From assembly GCF_029633865.1 (NCBI RefSeq), contig NC_079220.1, forward strand, positions 59,822,077 to 59,886,076: 64,000 nt of DNA, read 5' to 3'. Shown here one piece after another: positions 1-10,640 of the stretch (position 1 is the first letter of the stretch; each line of letters opens with the position of its first letter). Under the pieces are notes generated by a model. The model had not been told where the DNA came from, ran no database searches, and saw nothing but the letters and a program-made list of their open reading frames with translations. The position numbers were made by a program, and so were the translations under genes. This DNA comes from Lampris incognitus. Taxonomy: Eukaryota > Chordata > Actinopteri > Lampriformes > Lampridae.

Positions 1-459
1 CAAGTCTCTCATTCTATCGGTTGCCCCTCCCCCTTCATTCTTTCTTCTCCTCTCCTTTCCTGTATGCCACATCACCCTCTCATTCTGTCTGTTTTCTTGT
101 CTTCTCTGTTCTTCTGCTGATATGGCACACGGTGCCACACCGGCAGCTTGTCACAGGCCTGCACACACGTGCCGTCTGAGCTTGAGGGTGCAGTAAAGGT
201 GGTGGTGGTGGTGGTGGTGGGGGGGGGACACGCAGCAGTCGAGGCTTGCATCACTGACTGGCATCATGGAGGACATGAATGATAAAAAGAAAAACATGAA
301 TGTACAGCAAGTTGTATTATTTGCAGATGTTAAACAGTCACGTGCCACAGCTTCATAGCACAAGACACTGTGCCCAAAGTACACTGATAAAAGTCTTTCG
401 GTTTATCCGTCCCCGCCCTCGCCCTCGCCTCCGACCTCACCCTCGCCCTCCCTCGCCTC
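1..459. other. intergenic, no gene seen
   Basis: CT-rich start, a short (GGT)n plus G-run at about 199-228, and a CCCTCG-rich stretch at 412-455 just before a SINE. The open frames here are low-complexity and match no family I recognise. Confidence 0.5.
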
Positions 460-880
460 CACAATTGTACCCGGCTAAATACCCCACTCTTCCAAGCCAT
501 CCCGGTCTCTGCTCCACCCCCTCTGCCGATCCGGGGAGGGCTGCAGACTACCACATGCCTCCTCCCATACATGTGGAGTCACCAGCTGCTTCTTTTCACC
601 TGACAGTGAGGGGTTTCACCTGGGGGACGTAGCACGTGGGAGGATCACACTATTCCCCCCAGTTCCCCCTCCCCCTCGAACAGGCCTCCTGGACCAACCA
701 CAGGAGGCGCTAGTGCAGCGACCAGGACACATACCCACATCTGGCTTCCCACCTGCAGACAAGGCCAATTGTGTCTGTAGGGACGCCCGACCAAGCCGGA
801 GGTAACACGGGGATTCGAACCGGCGATCCCCATGTTGGTAGGCAATGGAATAGACCGCTATGCTATGCTACCCGGGCGTT
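460..880 (-). mobile_element. tRNA-derived SINE (type A), full length
   Basis: Read on the minus strand, the copy begins with a tRNA-like head containing a pol III B box (GGTTCGAATCC) at about 812-822 and ends in an A/T-poor tail near 460. The same ~420-bp unit recurs at 7690-8104, 26695-27141 and 56987-57428, with partial copies at 4775-5000 and 41331-41520. I call it type A for reference only; the Repbase family name is not known to me. Confidence 0.85.
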
Positions 881-1040
881 CCAAAAGTGTTTCTTTTTTG
901 TTGTTGTTGTTGTTGTTGTTGTGTTGCTCCAGCAGGACCTGTCCTCACGGCAGGCTGTGGCTGAGAGCCAAGCTAAATGCAGAAGCTCCTTATGACTCAT
1001 GCCCACCCACCTCCCGTCCTATCAACCAGGCGCGCTCGGG

Positions 1041-1043
<3 letters not shown>

Positions 1044-1108
<65 letters not shown>

Positions 1109-1286
1109 CATCATCCCGTGTGGATGTGTTGTGTGCTGCTATTGCATGTTTCTCTTGGTCCTGTGTTATGACTAATTTGCTGGATAAGAGCCTGTTTTCT
1201 GTCTCCATCTGGCACATCGCCAGCTTCACCACCACGCGGTGTCCTGGAGAGCTGCTATTGACAGTAAATATGTGTGTGTGCGTGTG

Positions 1287-1327
<41 letters not shown>

Positions 1328-1469
1328 ATATATACACACACATCTTTCATTGGTATATTGGGCGTGATTTACTACCATCTGGCCGACTGCTTGTGCAGGT
1401 ATTTATATAGCAAGTGACGTGCGTGCGTGTGTGCGTGTGCGTGTGTGCGTGTGTGTGTGCGTGTGTGTG

Positions 1470-1525
<56 letters not shown>

Positions 1526-1534
1526 CGTGCACGT
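1044..1534. repeat. three (GT)n microsatellites
   Basis: Nearly pure GT tracts lie at about 1045-1098, 1270-1326 and 1420-1533, separated by unique sequence. The cysteine/valine and threonine/histidine ORFs seen here are translations of these tracts and not genes. Confidence 0.95.
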
Positions 1535-1559
1535 TAGTGTCAGCTTCCAGCAGACAGTT

Positions 1560-4500
1560 ACATCCTCTCCTGAAGAGCTAGGCTTGAGGTGAAAGATGAA
1601 GACAGCCTTGGTATTAATATTTTGGTACAGCGTCACTTGAATATGAGGCATTGTTGCCCTGCCCAGTTTTTGTACTACCAGTACTGCCTCACAAATACCA
1701 TGGTGCGTGTATGCAGCGGCGTTGTAGTGGGGGGGAAAGGGGAAGGACGTACCAGGGCCCAGATTAGGGGGGGGGGCTCAGGAAGCCTGGAATTAGAAGT
1801 TCTTTTTGGTTTGCCAATTTTTATTTCTAACTAATTAGTGTCGTAAGGTCAGTTAAAACTGGCTCAATACATGGGTTGAGGGACTCTCTGAGGCCCCTCT
1901 CACCCCTTACAAAAGGTGCAAAATGGTTTAGTCCGCCCTGCATGAGCGTCTCTCAGCGCAGCTCCTCTAGTCCTGTCGGGTGTGACTGCTGACACAAGGT
2001 TAAGTCAGGTTAAAACAGATTCATGTCCTGTGGTTGTAAATAATATACTGTATGCTAGAAGTCCAAGAAGTGGTGTGTGAGAGAGCAAAGAGGAAAGGGG
2101 CCCACAGAGACCGCTTATGTATTGGGCGCAGAGTTTTGTGCTACACCCCTGCGTGCATGTCCACATGTTGTGACACAACAACCGTCAGCGTGTAGCCATT
2201 AGATACCTGCAGTCATACGAGCAGATATGACCATCTATGGCAAAGACCACGCAGAAAGACTGACCCTCTCATTCTCGCGGCAGCAGACTGTGCGGTTTGG
2301 GCCGTCTCGGAGGAAAGACGACTAAACGTGGGTCCGACGTCTTTGGTCGGGGCTCCAAGACGGTGGGTGGTGCTACGTCGCACCGTGAGAAAGGTTCAAA
2401 GACGGCCGTCATTACGGCCTTGCGACCGAGATAAGGTGGGACAAACGTCTGACAGTGTCAGGAAGTTAGGATGACCGTCTCACAATGTGACTGCTGCTAC
2501 GACCTACGTCTCCTAAGCAACCAATAGAACTGCAGCAGGAAATGACGCGCTGATCAACGCCACGCGGGATCTTTGCTGTCGCTAAACACAAACAAACAGG
2601 CTGTTCGCATCTGTGACCCAAATGGGACGGATTCAACAAAACGAGCTGCGGCAGCTAGTGAAAGGACCCGATTCCAGCTCGGCGTCGGCTTCTTCTTCTT
2701 CCTCCTCTTCTTCTTCCTCTTCGGTTTTTTCTTCTTCTCTTGGTGTTTATTGGCGGTTGACAATGTGGAGTGTGGATCAGAGTGTCTATTATTGACCCTG
2801 CCCCCCCCTCCCAAAAGAGAAAATCTCTGAAACCTCCTTAATTGAATTAGTTATTCTACGAAACTGAAACAGTATTTTATAACGTGTTTGGGGTCATGTT
2901 GCTCAACCAGCTGATGACGTTTTTATGGACTTGCTTCCTAGCCTGCGATTCAGTAGACGTTATCATCGTACAGTTGACATCAAACGATGTCGGACCCAAG
3001 TTTATTAGATCCGTATCGCACAGCGTGGCTTGCAGTAAACCTGTAGCATTGCTGGGATCGCACAGTCTGTAGGAGGCTTACATGTCATTATTGAATCTGC
3101 GCCACTGCTGCTCAAGTGTCGAGCCGAATACAGAGGCAAGAGGTTGAAATTCTACAGATGTGCCCCTGATTCCCCATAGCTAACCAAAGGCCTGCCTCAC
3201 ATCGTCTGTCATGGGAAAAACTACAAAGTAGTTGGTTGGATGATGGCTGCGGCTGAGGAATCCTGGAGAGAGGCGTCCTCACAGCTTTCTGTCGCGTTCT
3301 AGCAAAACGCCTTTCATTCCCAAAAGAGGCAAGACGTCACACAGTAAATGCCGTTATGTGCAACACTCAGTAAGAATACTCTTCAAGGTTAAGTTGAAGT
3401 TCAATATAGTTTGGCAACTGAAAGACACCCATCTCTGATCAAATATAAATAAATCCTAACTAAACAATGACAAGGCCTTGCGCATGAAGAAACAAACGAG
3501 AAGAGGAACTAGTTCATGAACTATGAATACATGAAAAAGGTAAAAGTCATAGGCTTGAGGCACAATGATGAGTGATGTTGTGTTATGCTGCTGTCACCCG
3601 GTGGACACGATGACTCATTACATTACTTAGCCAATATGCACACAGACAAATGAAGTATGGAACATTTGCCTAAAGTCGTGCAGGGATGCAGGCCCGACTG
3701 GTGCCTTTGAGGGCTGGTCTGTGGGCATGTGGGCCACGTGGGGCATGTGGGGCTGTTCCTCTGTGGGCCCCTGGCCCCCCTGTGGGCTTCATGTTCCTCT
3801 GGGGTTGCTGTGCTTTGGGCCCCAGCTGTTCTCTTGATCGTGGGGTGTCTGCACGACTGAATGTATGGGGATTAATCCCGTGCACTCACAGGCGGACACT
3901 TCATATACACATACATATGTGGACACGTCACATGCACATACACACTGCTAGCATCTGCTTCACACACTCCCTGCAATACTCTGGGTTGCATCCTTCTTCT
4001 TAGTCCTTCCCCCCGCCCGCCCGCCCGCCTTTTCTTTTTCTGTTTTCTCTTTCATCGCTATACCTGCCATCCCAAACTGATATCGGTGGTTATGTTTTGT
4101 CGAACGCTTGCTACCGTCTCTTTGTATGACGTCTGTCTCATCAGATCCAAGTTTCCTTCCTTCACTTGTGGGGATTGTCTGCCCGATTGGAGAAGCGGTG
4201 CTGATTGCTTGTTTAGCTGATTAAACATGCTACATTTAAGGACGCAGCGCTTCTTTGAAAGAGGGCTTTAAGTTTCTTTGGGATTCCCTGCAAAAGGATG
4301 GAAGCCATGATAGGGTGAGAGTAGAGACTCAGTAGACCATGCCAATGCAGACGGAGCAGGACCACTCCACAACCCCACTCCGGGGCTGGGGTGCTCTACA
4401 GACCTCCGAGGGAACACCATCTCCTCCAAAGACATCAGACAGACTGGGGGCGAATCCACTAGAAAAGGTTAAAAACGGCGTCCCAAACGACATTCTCCAA

Positions 4501-4690
4501 ACCAGTTCTCAACGTCGTACCCCCCTCTTGCCCCTGGGCTTCACGGCTCATCATCTAGACGCGTATCGACCTGGACTGGAGAAGTTGCCCCGTCACCACC
4601 GGGAGGCCACGTTTCCTTCTCTACCTCTGATTAAACATCTGCTAGCAGCCATGTAGGAAGTATAAGCAGCAGACTGGTGAATACCTTTCT
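1560..4690. other. long intergenic stretch without a recognisable gene
   Basis: It holds one dispersed repeat copy (1995-2155), a TTC-rich tract at about 2688-2745, a (CCCG)n-like tract at 4012-4030 and otherwise apparently unique sequence. Open frames at 2884-3072, 3686-4003 and 4339-4656 have no domain I recognise and no convincing splice context. Confidence 0.4.
1995..2155 (+). repeat. dispersed repeat, inverted partner of 9005-9420
   Basis: The segment from the AGGTTAAG motif through GTTGTAAATAATATACTGTATGC to the GTGCTACACCCCT end reappears in reverse orientation at 9005-9145. In this copy the AGGTTAAG part is present about once, whereas in the partner it is expanded into a 20-bp tandem array. 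Confidence 0.75.
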
Positions 4691-4691
4691 A

Positions 4692-4752
4692 GCCACCCGT
4701 CCATCCATTATCCACCCCGCCTACCCCGCTCCCAGGGCCGCGGGGATGCTGC
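4692..4752 (-). mobile_element. type B SINE, 3'-end fragment
   Basis: The CCATCCATTATCC tail followed by the CTCCCAGGG..GCGGGGATGCTG block is the reverse complement of the 3' end of the type B SINE seen complete at 52305-52678. Confidence 0.6.
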
Positions 4753-4774
4753 CCGGTTAAAATGGCGTTAGATG

Positions 4775-5000
4775 CGCTGTACTAACACGGGGATCGCCGG
4801 TTCGAATCCCCGGGTTACCTCCGACTTGGTCGGGCGTCCCTACAGACACAATTGGCCGTGTCTGCGGGTGGGAAGTCAGATGTGGGAATGTTTCCTGGTC
4901 GCTGCACTAGCGCCTCCTCTGGTCGGTCGGGGCGCCCCCGGATCGGCAGAGAGGGGGTGGAGCGGCGACCGGGACGGCTCAAAAAGAGCGGGGTAATTCT
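4775..5000 (+). mobile_element. type A SINE, internally shortened copy
   Basis: B box GGTTCGAATCC at about 4800, then the CTTGGTCGGGCGTCCCTACA and CACTAGCGCCTCCTCTGGTC blocks. The middle segment is missing, so the 5' half joins directly to the GGGGTGGAGCGGCGACCGGGACGG 3' part. The copy ends just before the candidate exon at 5193. Confidence 0.75.
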
Positions 5001-5374
5001 CTTCCGTATTCCGACTCGATCATTTCCGGGTAGCGCCGCAAGACATACGGACGGCTGACGACCACAGCGAAGCAATGGCGTTTTTCACTCGGGCTCTTCA
5101 AGAGCGCCAGCCGCGGTGCCCAAGAAGCATGCGTGCGGCAGTTACCAGAAAGGACCCGGGCTCCAGACTTGACGTTTCAGGCTTCAGCCGCCATGACGAA
5201 GGTGAGCTCCGGGCATGTGACGTTAGCACCCAGCATGTTTCTGTACTAGCCAATGCTGGCGCAGTGAGGAGTTACCGCTAACCTTATGTTTCTGTGTCAG
5301 TCACAGTTACAGTTTGGCTCACGTCGTTGTCAGTCTCAGTGTCAAACAAGGATTTAACAGGAGGACTATCCATC

Positions 5375-5460
5375 CGTCCATCCATCCATCCGTCCATCCA
5401 TCCATCCATCCATCCATTATCCAACCCGCTTATCCTGCTGTCAGGGTCCAGTAGGGCTGA
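5375..5460 (-). mobile_element. type B SINE 3' fragment with CATC repeat
   Basis: An expanded (CCAT/CCGT)n tail is followed by TTATCCAACCCGCTTATCCTG, the 3' end of the type B SINE in reverse orientation. Confidence 0.7.
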
Positions 5461-5509
5461 GTGCTGTAGATCTATTAGCAAAAGGCAGAGCCTCACAGTT
5501 TGAGCTTAG

Positions 5510-5880
5510 GGGACAGTCATCCTGCAGGTTCCAGCCAGGGGACAGTCGTCCTGCAGGTTCCAGTCAGGGGACAGTCATCAGGGGACAGTCGTCCTGCAGG
5601 TTCCAGTTAGGGGACAGTCACCCTGCAGGTTCCAGCCAAGGGACAGTCATCCTGCAGGTTCCAGTCAGGGGACAGTCATCAGGGGACAGTCGTCCTGCAG
5701 GTTCCAGCCAGGGGATAGTCATTCTGCAGGTTCCAGCCAGGGGATAGTCATCCTGCAGGTTCCAGCCAGGGGACAGTCATCCTGCAGGTTTCAGCCAGGG
5801 GACGGTCATCCTGCAGGTTCCAGTCAGGGGACAGTCGTCCTGCAGGTTCCAGCCAGGGGACAGTCATCCTGCAGGTTCCG
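5510..5880. repeat. 30-bp minisatellite, about 12 copies
   Basis: The unit is close to GGACAGTCATCCTGCAGGTT plus CCAGCCAGGG. Copies vary at CAGTC/CAGCC and CATCC/CGTCC, and two are internally shortened (GACAGTCATCAGGGGACAGTC junctions). Confidence 0.9.
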
Positions 5881-7328
5881 TGCAGACTGGTTCATGAGAC
5901 GGGTTGCTGTTCGTCAAATCAATAAAGTTTCTGTGAATCATATCTAATGCTGTTAAAGGCTGCGTTAGATATATATTTCATATGATAGCCCATACGTGAC
6001 CCTAGTGAGTAAAATGTGTAAAAGTAATGGAATGCACACAAACTATATTACGTTCTGAGTTCTGTCACTTCTTTTACACACGTTCTGTGTTCCCTGTTAG
6101 TATTTTAAATGAGTAAAGTGAGATCAGTAATGATTTGGCTACGGTTTTGATTTACACCTTAGTGCATATCAGCTGTGGGTGTGTTTGGTTTTTTTTTTTG
6201 GTTCATTTTTTTTCTCATTCATATAATTCATACATCATTCATATTCTCACTACCCGTGTATTCTCCTTTATAACAAAAGCTCACTAATTTATTGTTTATA
6301 ATAACGTTGTAATGTTTAACTGCACTTGCCGCAAGTACAGTATGTATTGTAATAGATATTATGTGTATTTTCACAGATTGTACTTGGACTCCCGTCCTGT
6401 GCAGCTACAGAGGTGCCAGTGTACCTGTGTGGCAGCTACAGCTTTATGCAGCCATGTGGCAGCACTTCTATGCCGGACTGCACATTATGCCCCGCTGAAG
6501 ATCACCTCTGTTCCCCAACACACAGCTGCACGGACACCGAACACCAAGAACCATGGTAACTAACTATCTTAACGTGGTACTTTTATTTTATTTATGGATA
6601 TTTGTTTATATTTATTGAAAACGTGTTTTTGTTTAAATGCACGGTGTTAACCTGCTCTGGTGAATGACACGGTGATTCTTTCAGCCAGACCTCGGGAAAG
6701 GAGACTGGTAGAAGGCATCAGGTTATTATTATTATTATTATTATTATTAGAGGTGAGACGATTCACAAATCTCACGAGTCGATACGTCTCACGATTCAGG
6801 GCTCAGGATTTTGATTCGAACGATACAGTGGACGTCTTGGTAAGTGGGAGACAAAACACCATTGCAGTTCTCTATTCATTTATTTTAAGAATTAGGCCCG
6901 ACATGTTGGCATTATCAAGGCACGTATTCAAACGTAATGCAAGTTCATAAGTTCTAACAAAATGGTGTGCCAGGTTTTCTTGTTGTGTTACGCAGTTGCT
7001 TTACTTTAAAACTTTAAACTTGAAAAACTGCTAGAACGACCAAGGCAGTCTATTTGACTGTTTTGGGTTTTCAGAGTTTAATAACTTTGTGGAAAAAAAG
7101 GATGCAGACCTGCCGCTCCCTGAATTTTCCTAAAATGGCATTTATTTGCATTAAAATGAGTTCAGTAAATTTCACAAAAGTGACAATAATCAGGATTGTA
7201 GATTAAGACAAATGTTTACATTCTACAGACTCAACAGGGTGCACTGTGACACAGACTGTGACACAGACACCTCTGGAGATGAGAGCACATGATGAAGAAA
7301 TACTGACAAACGTTAAGTCAGGTTGCAT
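5881..7328. other. no gene beyond the candidate exons
   Basis: Mostly AT-rich sequence. There is a (TTA)n tract at 6721-6750, followed by a repeat-like segment rich in CTCACGA/GATTC motifs (6752-6840). Confidence 0.4.
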
Positions 7329-7334
7329 TTTATT
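7329..7334 (-). terminator. poly(A) signal AATAAA of the Ly6-like gene
   Basis: AATAAA lies 34 bases downstream of the TAA stop (7370-7368) of the three-exon gene, a plausible distance for a short 3' UTR. Confidence 0.6.
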
Positions 7335-7367
7335 TACGCGTGCAGTCACTGAAAACACTGGCAGACA

Positions 7368-8476
7368 TTATGAGTTGCAGAGATCTGTCTCGCAGCATTT
7401 GACGGCCCTGCCAGGCATCGTCTGCATGCGGCGGCACTCGGCGGCACTCACACAGCCCGAGACAAACACACTCACTGACAAGAAAAGAGAAACACAATCA
7501 ATACAACATCAACGCACGGCGTCTTCCTGTATGTACACAACACCTCTTTTAGCTCGTGCTGTGCTAAACAACAACAACTGTGTTGTGTGCCACATGACAC
7601 TCAAACACCTATTTTATTTAACTCTGTTCAGCTGACTCCGTGATCATATCGGTGCATGTTGTCATTTCTTTTTTCTGTGGGATTCCCCCCCATTGCACTT
7701 GGCCAATTACCCCACTCTTCCAAGCCGTCCCGGTCTCTGCTCCACCCCCTCTGCTGATCCAGGGAGGGCTGCAGACTACCACATGCCTCCTCCCATACAT
7801 GTGGAGTCACCAGCCGCTTCTTTTCACCTGACAGTGAGGAGTTTCACCAGGGGGACGTAGCGCGTGGGAGGATCACGCTATTCCCCCCAGTTCCCCCTTC
7901 CCCCTGAACAGGCACCCCGACCGACCAGAGGAGGCGCTAGTGCTGCGACCAGGACACATACCCACATCTGGCTTCCCACCCGCAGACACGGCCAATTGTA
8001 TCTGTAGGGACGCCGGACCAAGCCGGAGGTAACACGAGGATTCGAACCAGTGAGCCCCGTGTTGGTAGGCGACGGAATAAACCGCCACACCACCCGGATG
8101 CCCATTGTCATCATTTCTAAGGTTTTCTTATGAGGGCGCAGTTGTAGGAGTCACCTGGAGAATAGATGAAGCAGGAGTAGCAGACGTCCGCTTGGTTGTC
8201 ACAGGTCTTGACGGAACAGTTAGTCAGACCAGCACAGCTGTGGCATGTCAGCCCCATCACAAGCGAGTTCTCTGGAGAAGAAGAGAGGATAGTCTAATTG
8301 ATCCACTGGATGAAGAAATTATACACAAAAGCTTTTTGTTGCACAGTTAGCACAGCAGGTCAAGACTTTTGCATGTGAAAAACAGTAAAGTGGAGGTTTT
8401 CCTTAATTGTCCTGTGCTGTGTAAACTCACCGCTATAAATGGCGAGCAAAACCGCCAAAAGAATCACAGACTTCAT
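7368..8476 (-). CDS. Ly6/uPAR (CD59-like) secreted three-finger protein, 3 coding exons
   Basis: Coding exons are 8476-8431, 8271-8155 and 7474-7368 (270 nt, 89 aa). Splice sites are GCG|GTGAGT, CTTCTCCAG|AG, CCAG|GTGACT and CTTGTCAG|TG; both introns are phase 1, the usual Ly6-family layout. The protein has a signal peptide (MKSVILLAVLLAIYS), then LTCHSC as the first LU motif, and ends in the diagnostic CCETDLCNS. Cys spacing follows CD59 (Cx2C, two more, C, then C-x5-C, CC-x4-C) but has one extra Cys in the loop after the fifth (VCYSC). No hydrophobic tail follows the final CN, so I infer a secreted rather than GPI-anchored product of about 68 mature residues. LU proteins act as ligands or modulators of receptors or complement; the target here is unknown. 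A type A SINE sits in intron 2. A 5' UTR exon (about 8690-8646, then 8531) is likely. Confidence 0.8.
7690..8104 (-). mobile_element. type A SINE in intron 2 of the Ly6-like gene
   Basis: Full-length reverse copy, same orientation as the gene. A B-box-like element (TGGTTCGAATCC) lies near 8040-8050. It fills most of the intron 8154-7475. Confidence 0.85.
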
Positions 8477-8645
8477 TGTGTCAGGATGCTGTTGATCAGT
8501 CCCTTTGAGTCAATCACCTTCAATTTCTTGTCTGATGTGAATAACAGATTATTATGAAAAGAAAATGTGGATTCAGGGAGACGTGTTACTTGGATCTCGG
8601 TACAAATGAAGAACTATCAAAGTGAAAATGTCAAGTTCTACTCAC

Positions 8646-8720
8646 GGTGTTGAGCTGGAGTTTCCTCAGTGGTCCAGAAAGCTGAGCGTCTTTGCTCCAC
8701 TGTGACTTCTCTTTTTAAAG
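8646..8720 (-). promoter_or_regulatory. likely core promoter and 5' UTR exon of the Ly6-like gene
   Basis: Minus strand: a TATA-like TTTAAAAAG at 8719-8711, then about 30 bases to a putative start near 8688. A noncoding exon ends at ACACC|GTGAGT (8646/8645), and the acceptor TTCACATCAG opens the next exon at 8531, 55 bases before the ATG. Inferred from sequence motifs only. Confidence 0.45.
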
Positions 8721-9004
8721 GCTGATGTTAGGCAATATAAGCCCGATGTCAGTGACATACAACCATTTACCGTCAATCTGCGGACTCCTGGGAAGTTTGC
8801 ACCTGCTCGTGTGGTGTCTGATAACAGTCACCCGTGTTTACGGGAAGGTTATAGAAAGTAGACTTGGACGATAGGCTTTACAATTGACTGTACATCTCAA
8901 GGTAGATCTGGCAGTGTTGTTGGGGAATGTCACCATCTGTCTGTACTGTCTGTACTTTTTTTGAGAAGGATATTTTGCTTGGAGTTATATAAATTATTTA
9001 TGCT

Positions 9005-9420
9005 GCACCCAGAGGTGTAGCACAAAATAAGGGAGCAATACATAAGCAGTCTCTGTGGGCCCCTTTCCTCTTTTGTCTCTCATGCATCACTTTTTGGAGT
9101 TCTAGCATACTGTATATTATTTACAACCACAGTACATGAATCTGTCTTAACCTACCTTAACCAACTTAACCTACCTTAACCAAACTTAACCTACCCTAAC
9201 CCAACTTAACCTACCCTAACCCAACTTAACCTACCCTAACCCAACTTAACCTACCTTAACCCAACTTAACCTACCTTAACCTACCCTAACCCAACTTAAT
9301 CTACTTTAACCCAACTTAACCTACCTTAACCCAATTTAACCTACCCTAACCCAACTTAACCTACTTTAAACCAACTTAACCTATCCTAACCCAACTTAAC
9401 CTACCTTAACCTAACCTCAC
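9005..9420 (-). repeat. dispersed repeat with 20-bp CCCTAACCCAACTTAACCTA array
   Basis: 9005-9145 is the inverted copy of 1995-2155. From 9146 to about 9410 the unit TTAACCTACCCTAACCCAAC (20 bp) is repeated about 13 times with C/T variants. It contains CCCTAA but is not a true telomere repeat. Confidence 0.85.
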
Positions 9421-9692
9421 TATCCTGCAGTGATGAAAAAATGTACCGTATCCCTTCAGACTGATGCATCTTATGTACTGATGCTGACACCCATGATGTT
9501 CATTCCACAGTAAATGCCCACTGACGGGACTTCTTGTTTGCAGAGTCATTGATTAGATCTTTAAAGTCCAGTTGTTTTGCTGATCGGCTTTCAGTTGAGA
9601 GCAGAGCCAGGCTGTCCAGCCTCTCCTGCGACACCACTAACCTGATCTGTGCTTCTGCTTGTAACAGCAGTCACTCACCACAGGACTACATG

Positions 9693-9731
<39 letters not shown>

Positions 9732-10640
9732 GGATTATCCGGGGCACTACCGTCTGCCCTCCAGCAGTCGAAAGTTTTTTAAGCTGCTTTGATATGAAAT
9801 AATTTGCAATACACAAGTAACCCTGAAAAAAATAACTTGTCATTTGAAGCAAAAAAAGTTTTATGAATGTAACCACATTTGAATATATATAGTATATGCT
9901 CTTATTGTTGCTTATTTCAGCACATTTTCAAAAGTTTTTTCGCGTTTCTAGACCCTGTGACATTTTCTGTGAAGCACGTGGTATTTGTGTATTTTCTATT
10001 TATTTATGGATCTGGTCCCTTTATGCTGCAGATGCATAAAAGAAATCCATCCAAAACCTGCAGGTGTCCATAAAAAACAATGTGATGTAGATGTTGTGAT
10101 CATGGCTGTGGGATGTATGTGTGTGTATGTACGAGTGTGTTTGTGGATGTGTATTGTTTTTATAGTTTTCCTGCTGTGTGCACACAGCACTGGGCAAAAT
10201 GAACCACCTGCAAGCAAAGTGGGTCACACTCTCCCCCCCCCCCCGTCTCTCTCTCTCTTTCTCCCTCTCTCTCTCGCTCTATCTATCACTCTCTTGCTCT
10301 CTTTCTATCGCTCTCTATCTCTCTCTCTACTCTCTTGCTCTGTCTCTGTCTTTCTATCTCTATCTCTTTATCTCTATCTCTCTCTCTCTTGCTCTATCTA
10401 TCTCGCTCTCTCTTTCCATCTATCGCTCTCCGTGTTGTGCTTGGTAAAAGACAACCAACTTGTTTTTTTCTGGAGAATTGATGTGATTTATTTTTGTTTT
10501 TTAAATATCTATTTATGTGCTTGTGTTTTGAATATTATTGTATTTTTTATTTTTCTAAAACAAAAGTTAGTTTTTAAAAATCAAAAATCTATCTATCTCT
10601 CTATTTCTATCTCTTTCTCTCTTATCACTCTTTATCACTA
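9421..10640. other. no gene; GT and CT low-complexity tracts
   Basis: (GT)n at 9694-9728, a C-run at 10231-10243 and a long CT/TCTA-rich tract at 10244-10435, with a second at 10588-10640. The 226-aa open frame here is Ser/Leu low complexity derived from the CT tract. Confidence 0.6.

Larger units (their letters stand above)
5193..6721 (+). other. candidate spliced transcript of unknown function
   Basis: Seen: ATG at 5193 in a strong Kozak context (GCCGCCATGA) followed by the donor AAG|GTGAGC at 5201/5202, in a CpG-rich stretch. An acceptor TTTTCACAG precedes 6377, a donor ATG|GTAACT ends at 6555, a further acceptor TTCTTTCAG precedes 6685 and a weak donor follows 6721. Exons 5193-5201, 6377-6555 and 6685-6721 keep one open frame, giving a Cys/Ser/Thr-rich peptide of about 75 residues that I do not recognise. 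A second frame starting at ATG 5075 is also open across the first junction but stops inside exon 2. The first exon (Met-Thr-Lys, then donor) resembles the start of rpl37, but no rpl37 second exon follows. It may be a lncRNA or chance splice signals. Confidence 0.2.

Noticed and set aside
780-880. A true tRNA gene (also at 4790, 8030, 27080, 41340, 57370)
   Set aside because: B boxes are present, but each belongs to a ~420-bp SINE and the cloverleaf is degenerate.
832-1651. Cys/Val and Thr/His repeat proteins
   Set aside because: Frames of (GT)n microsatellites.
5193-5201. rpl37 gene
   Set aside because: Only the Met-Thr-Lys exon and donor match; no zinc-ribbon second exon of rpl37 is found downstream in the window.
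9146-9410. Interstitial telomere
   Set aside because: The unit is 20 bp, CCCTAACCCAACTTAACCTA, not (CCCTAA)n.
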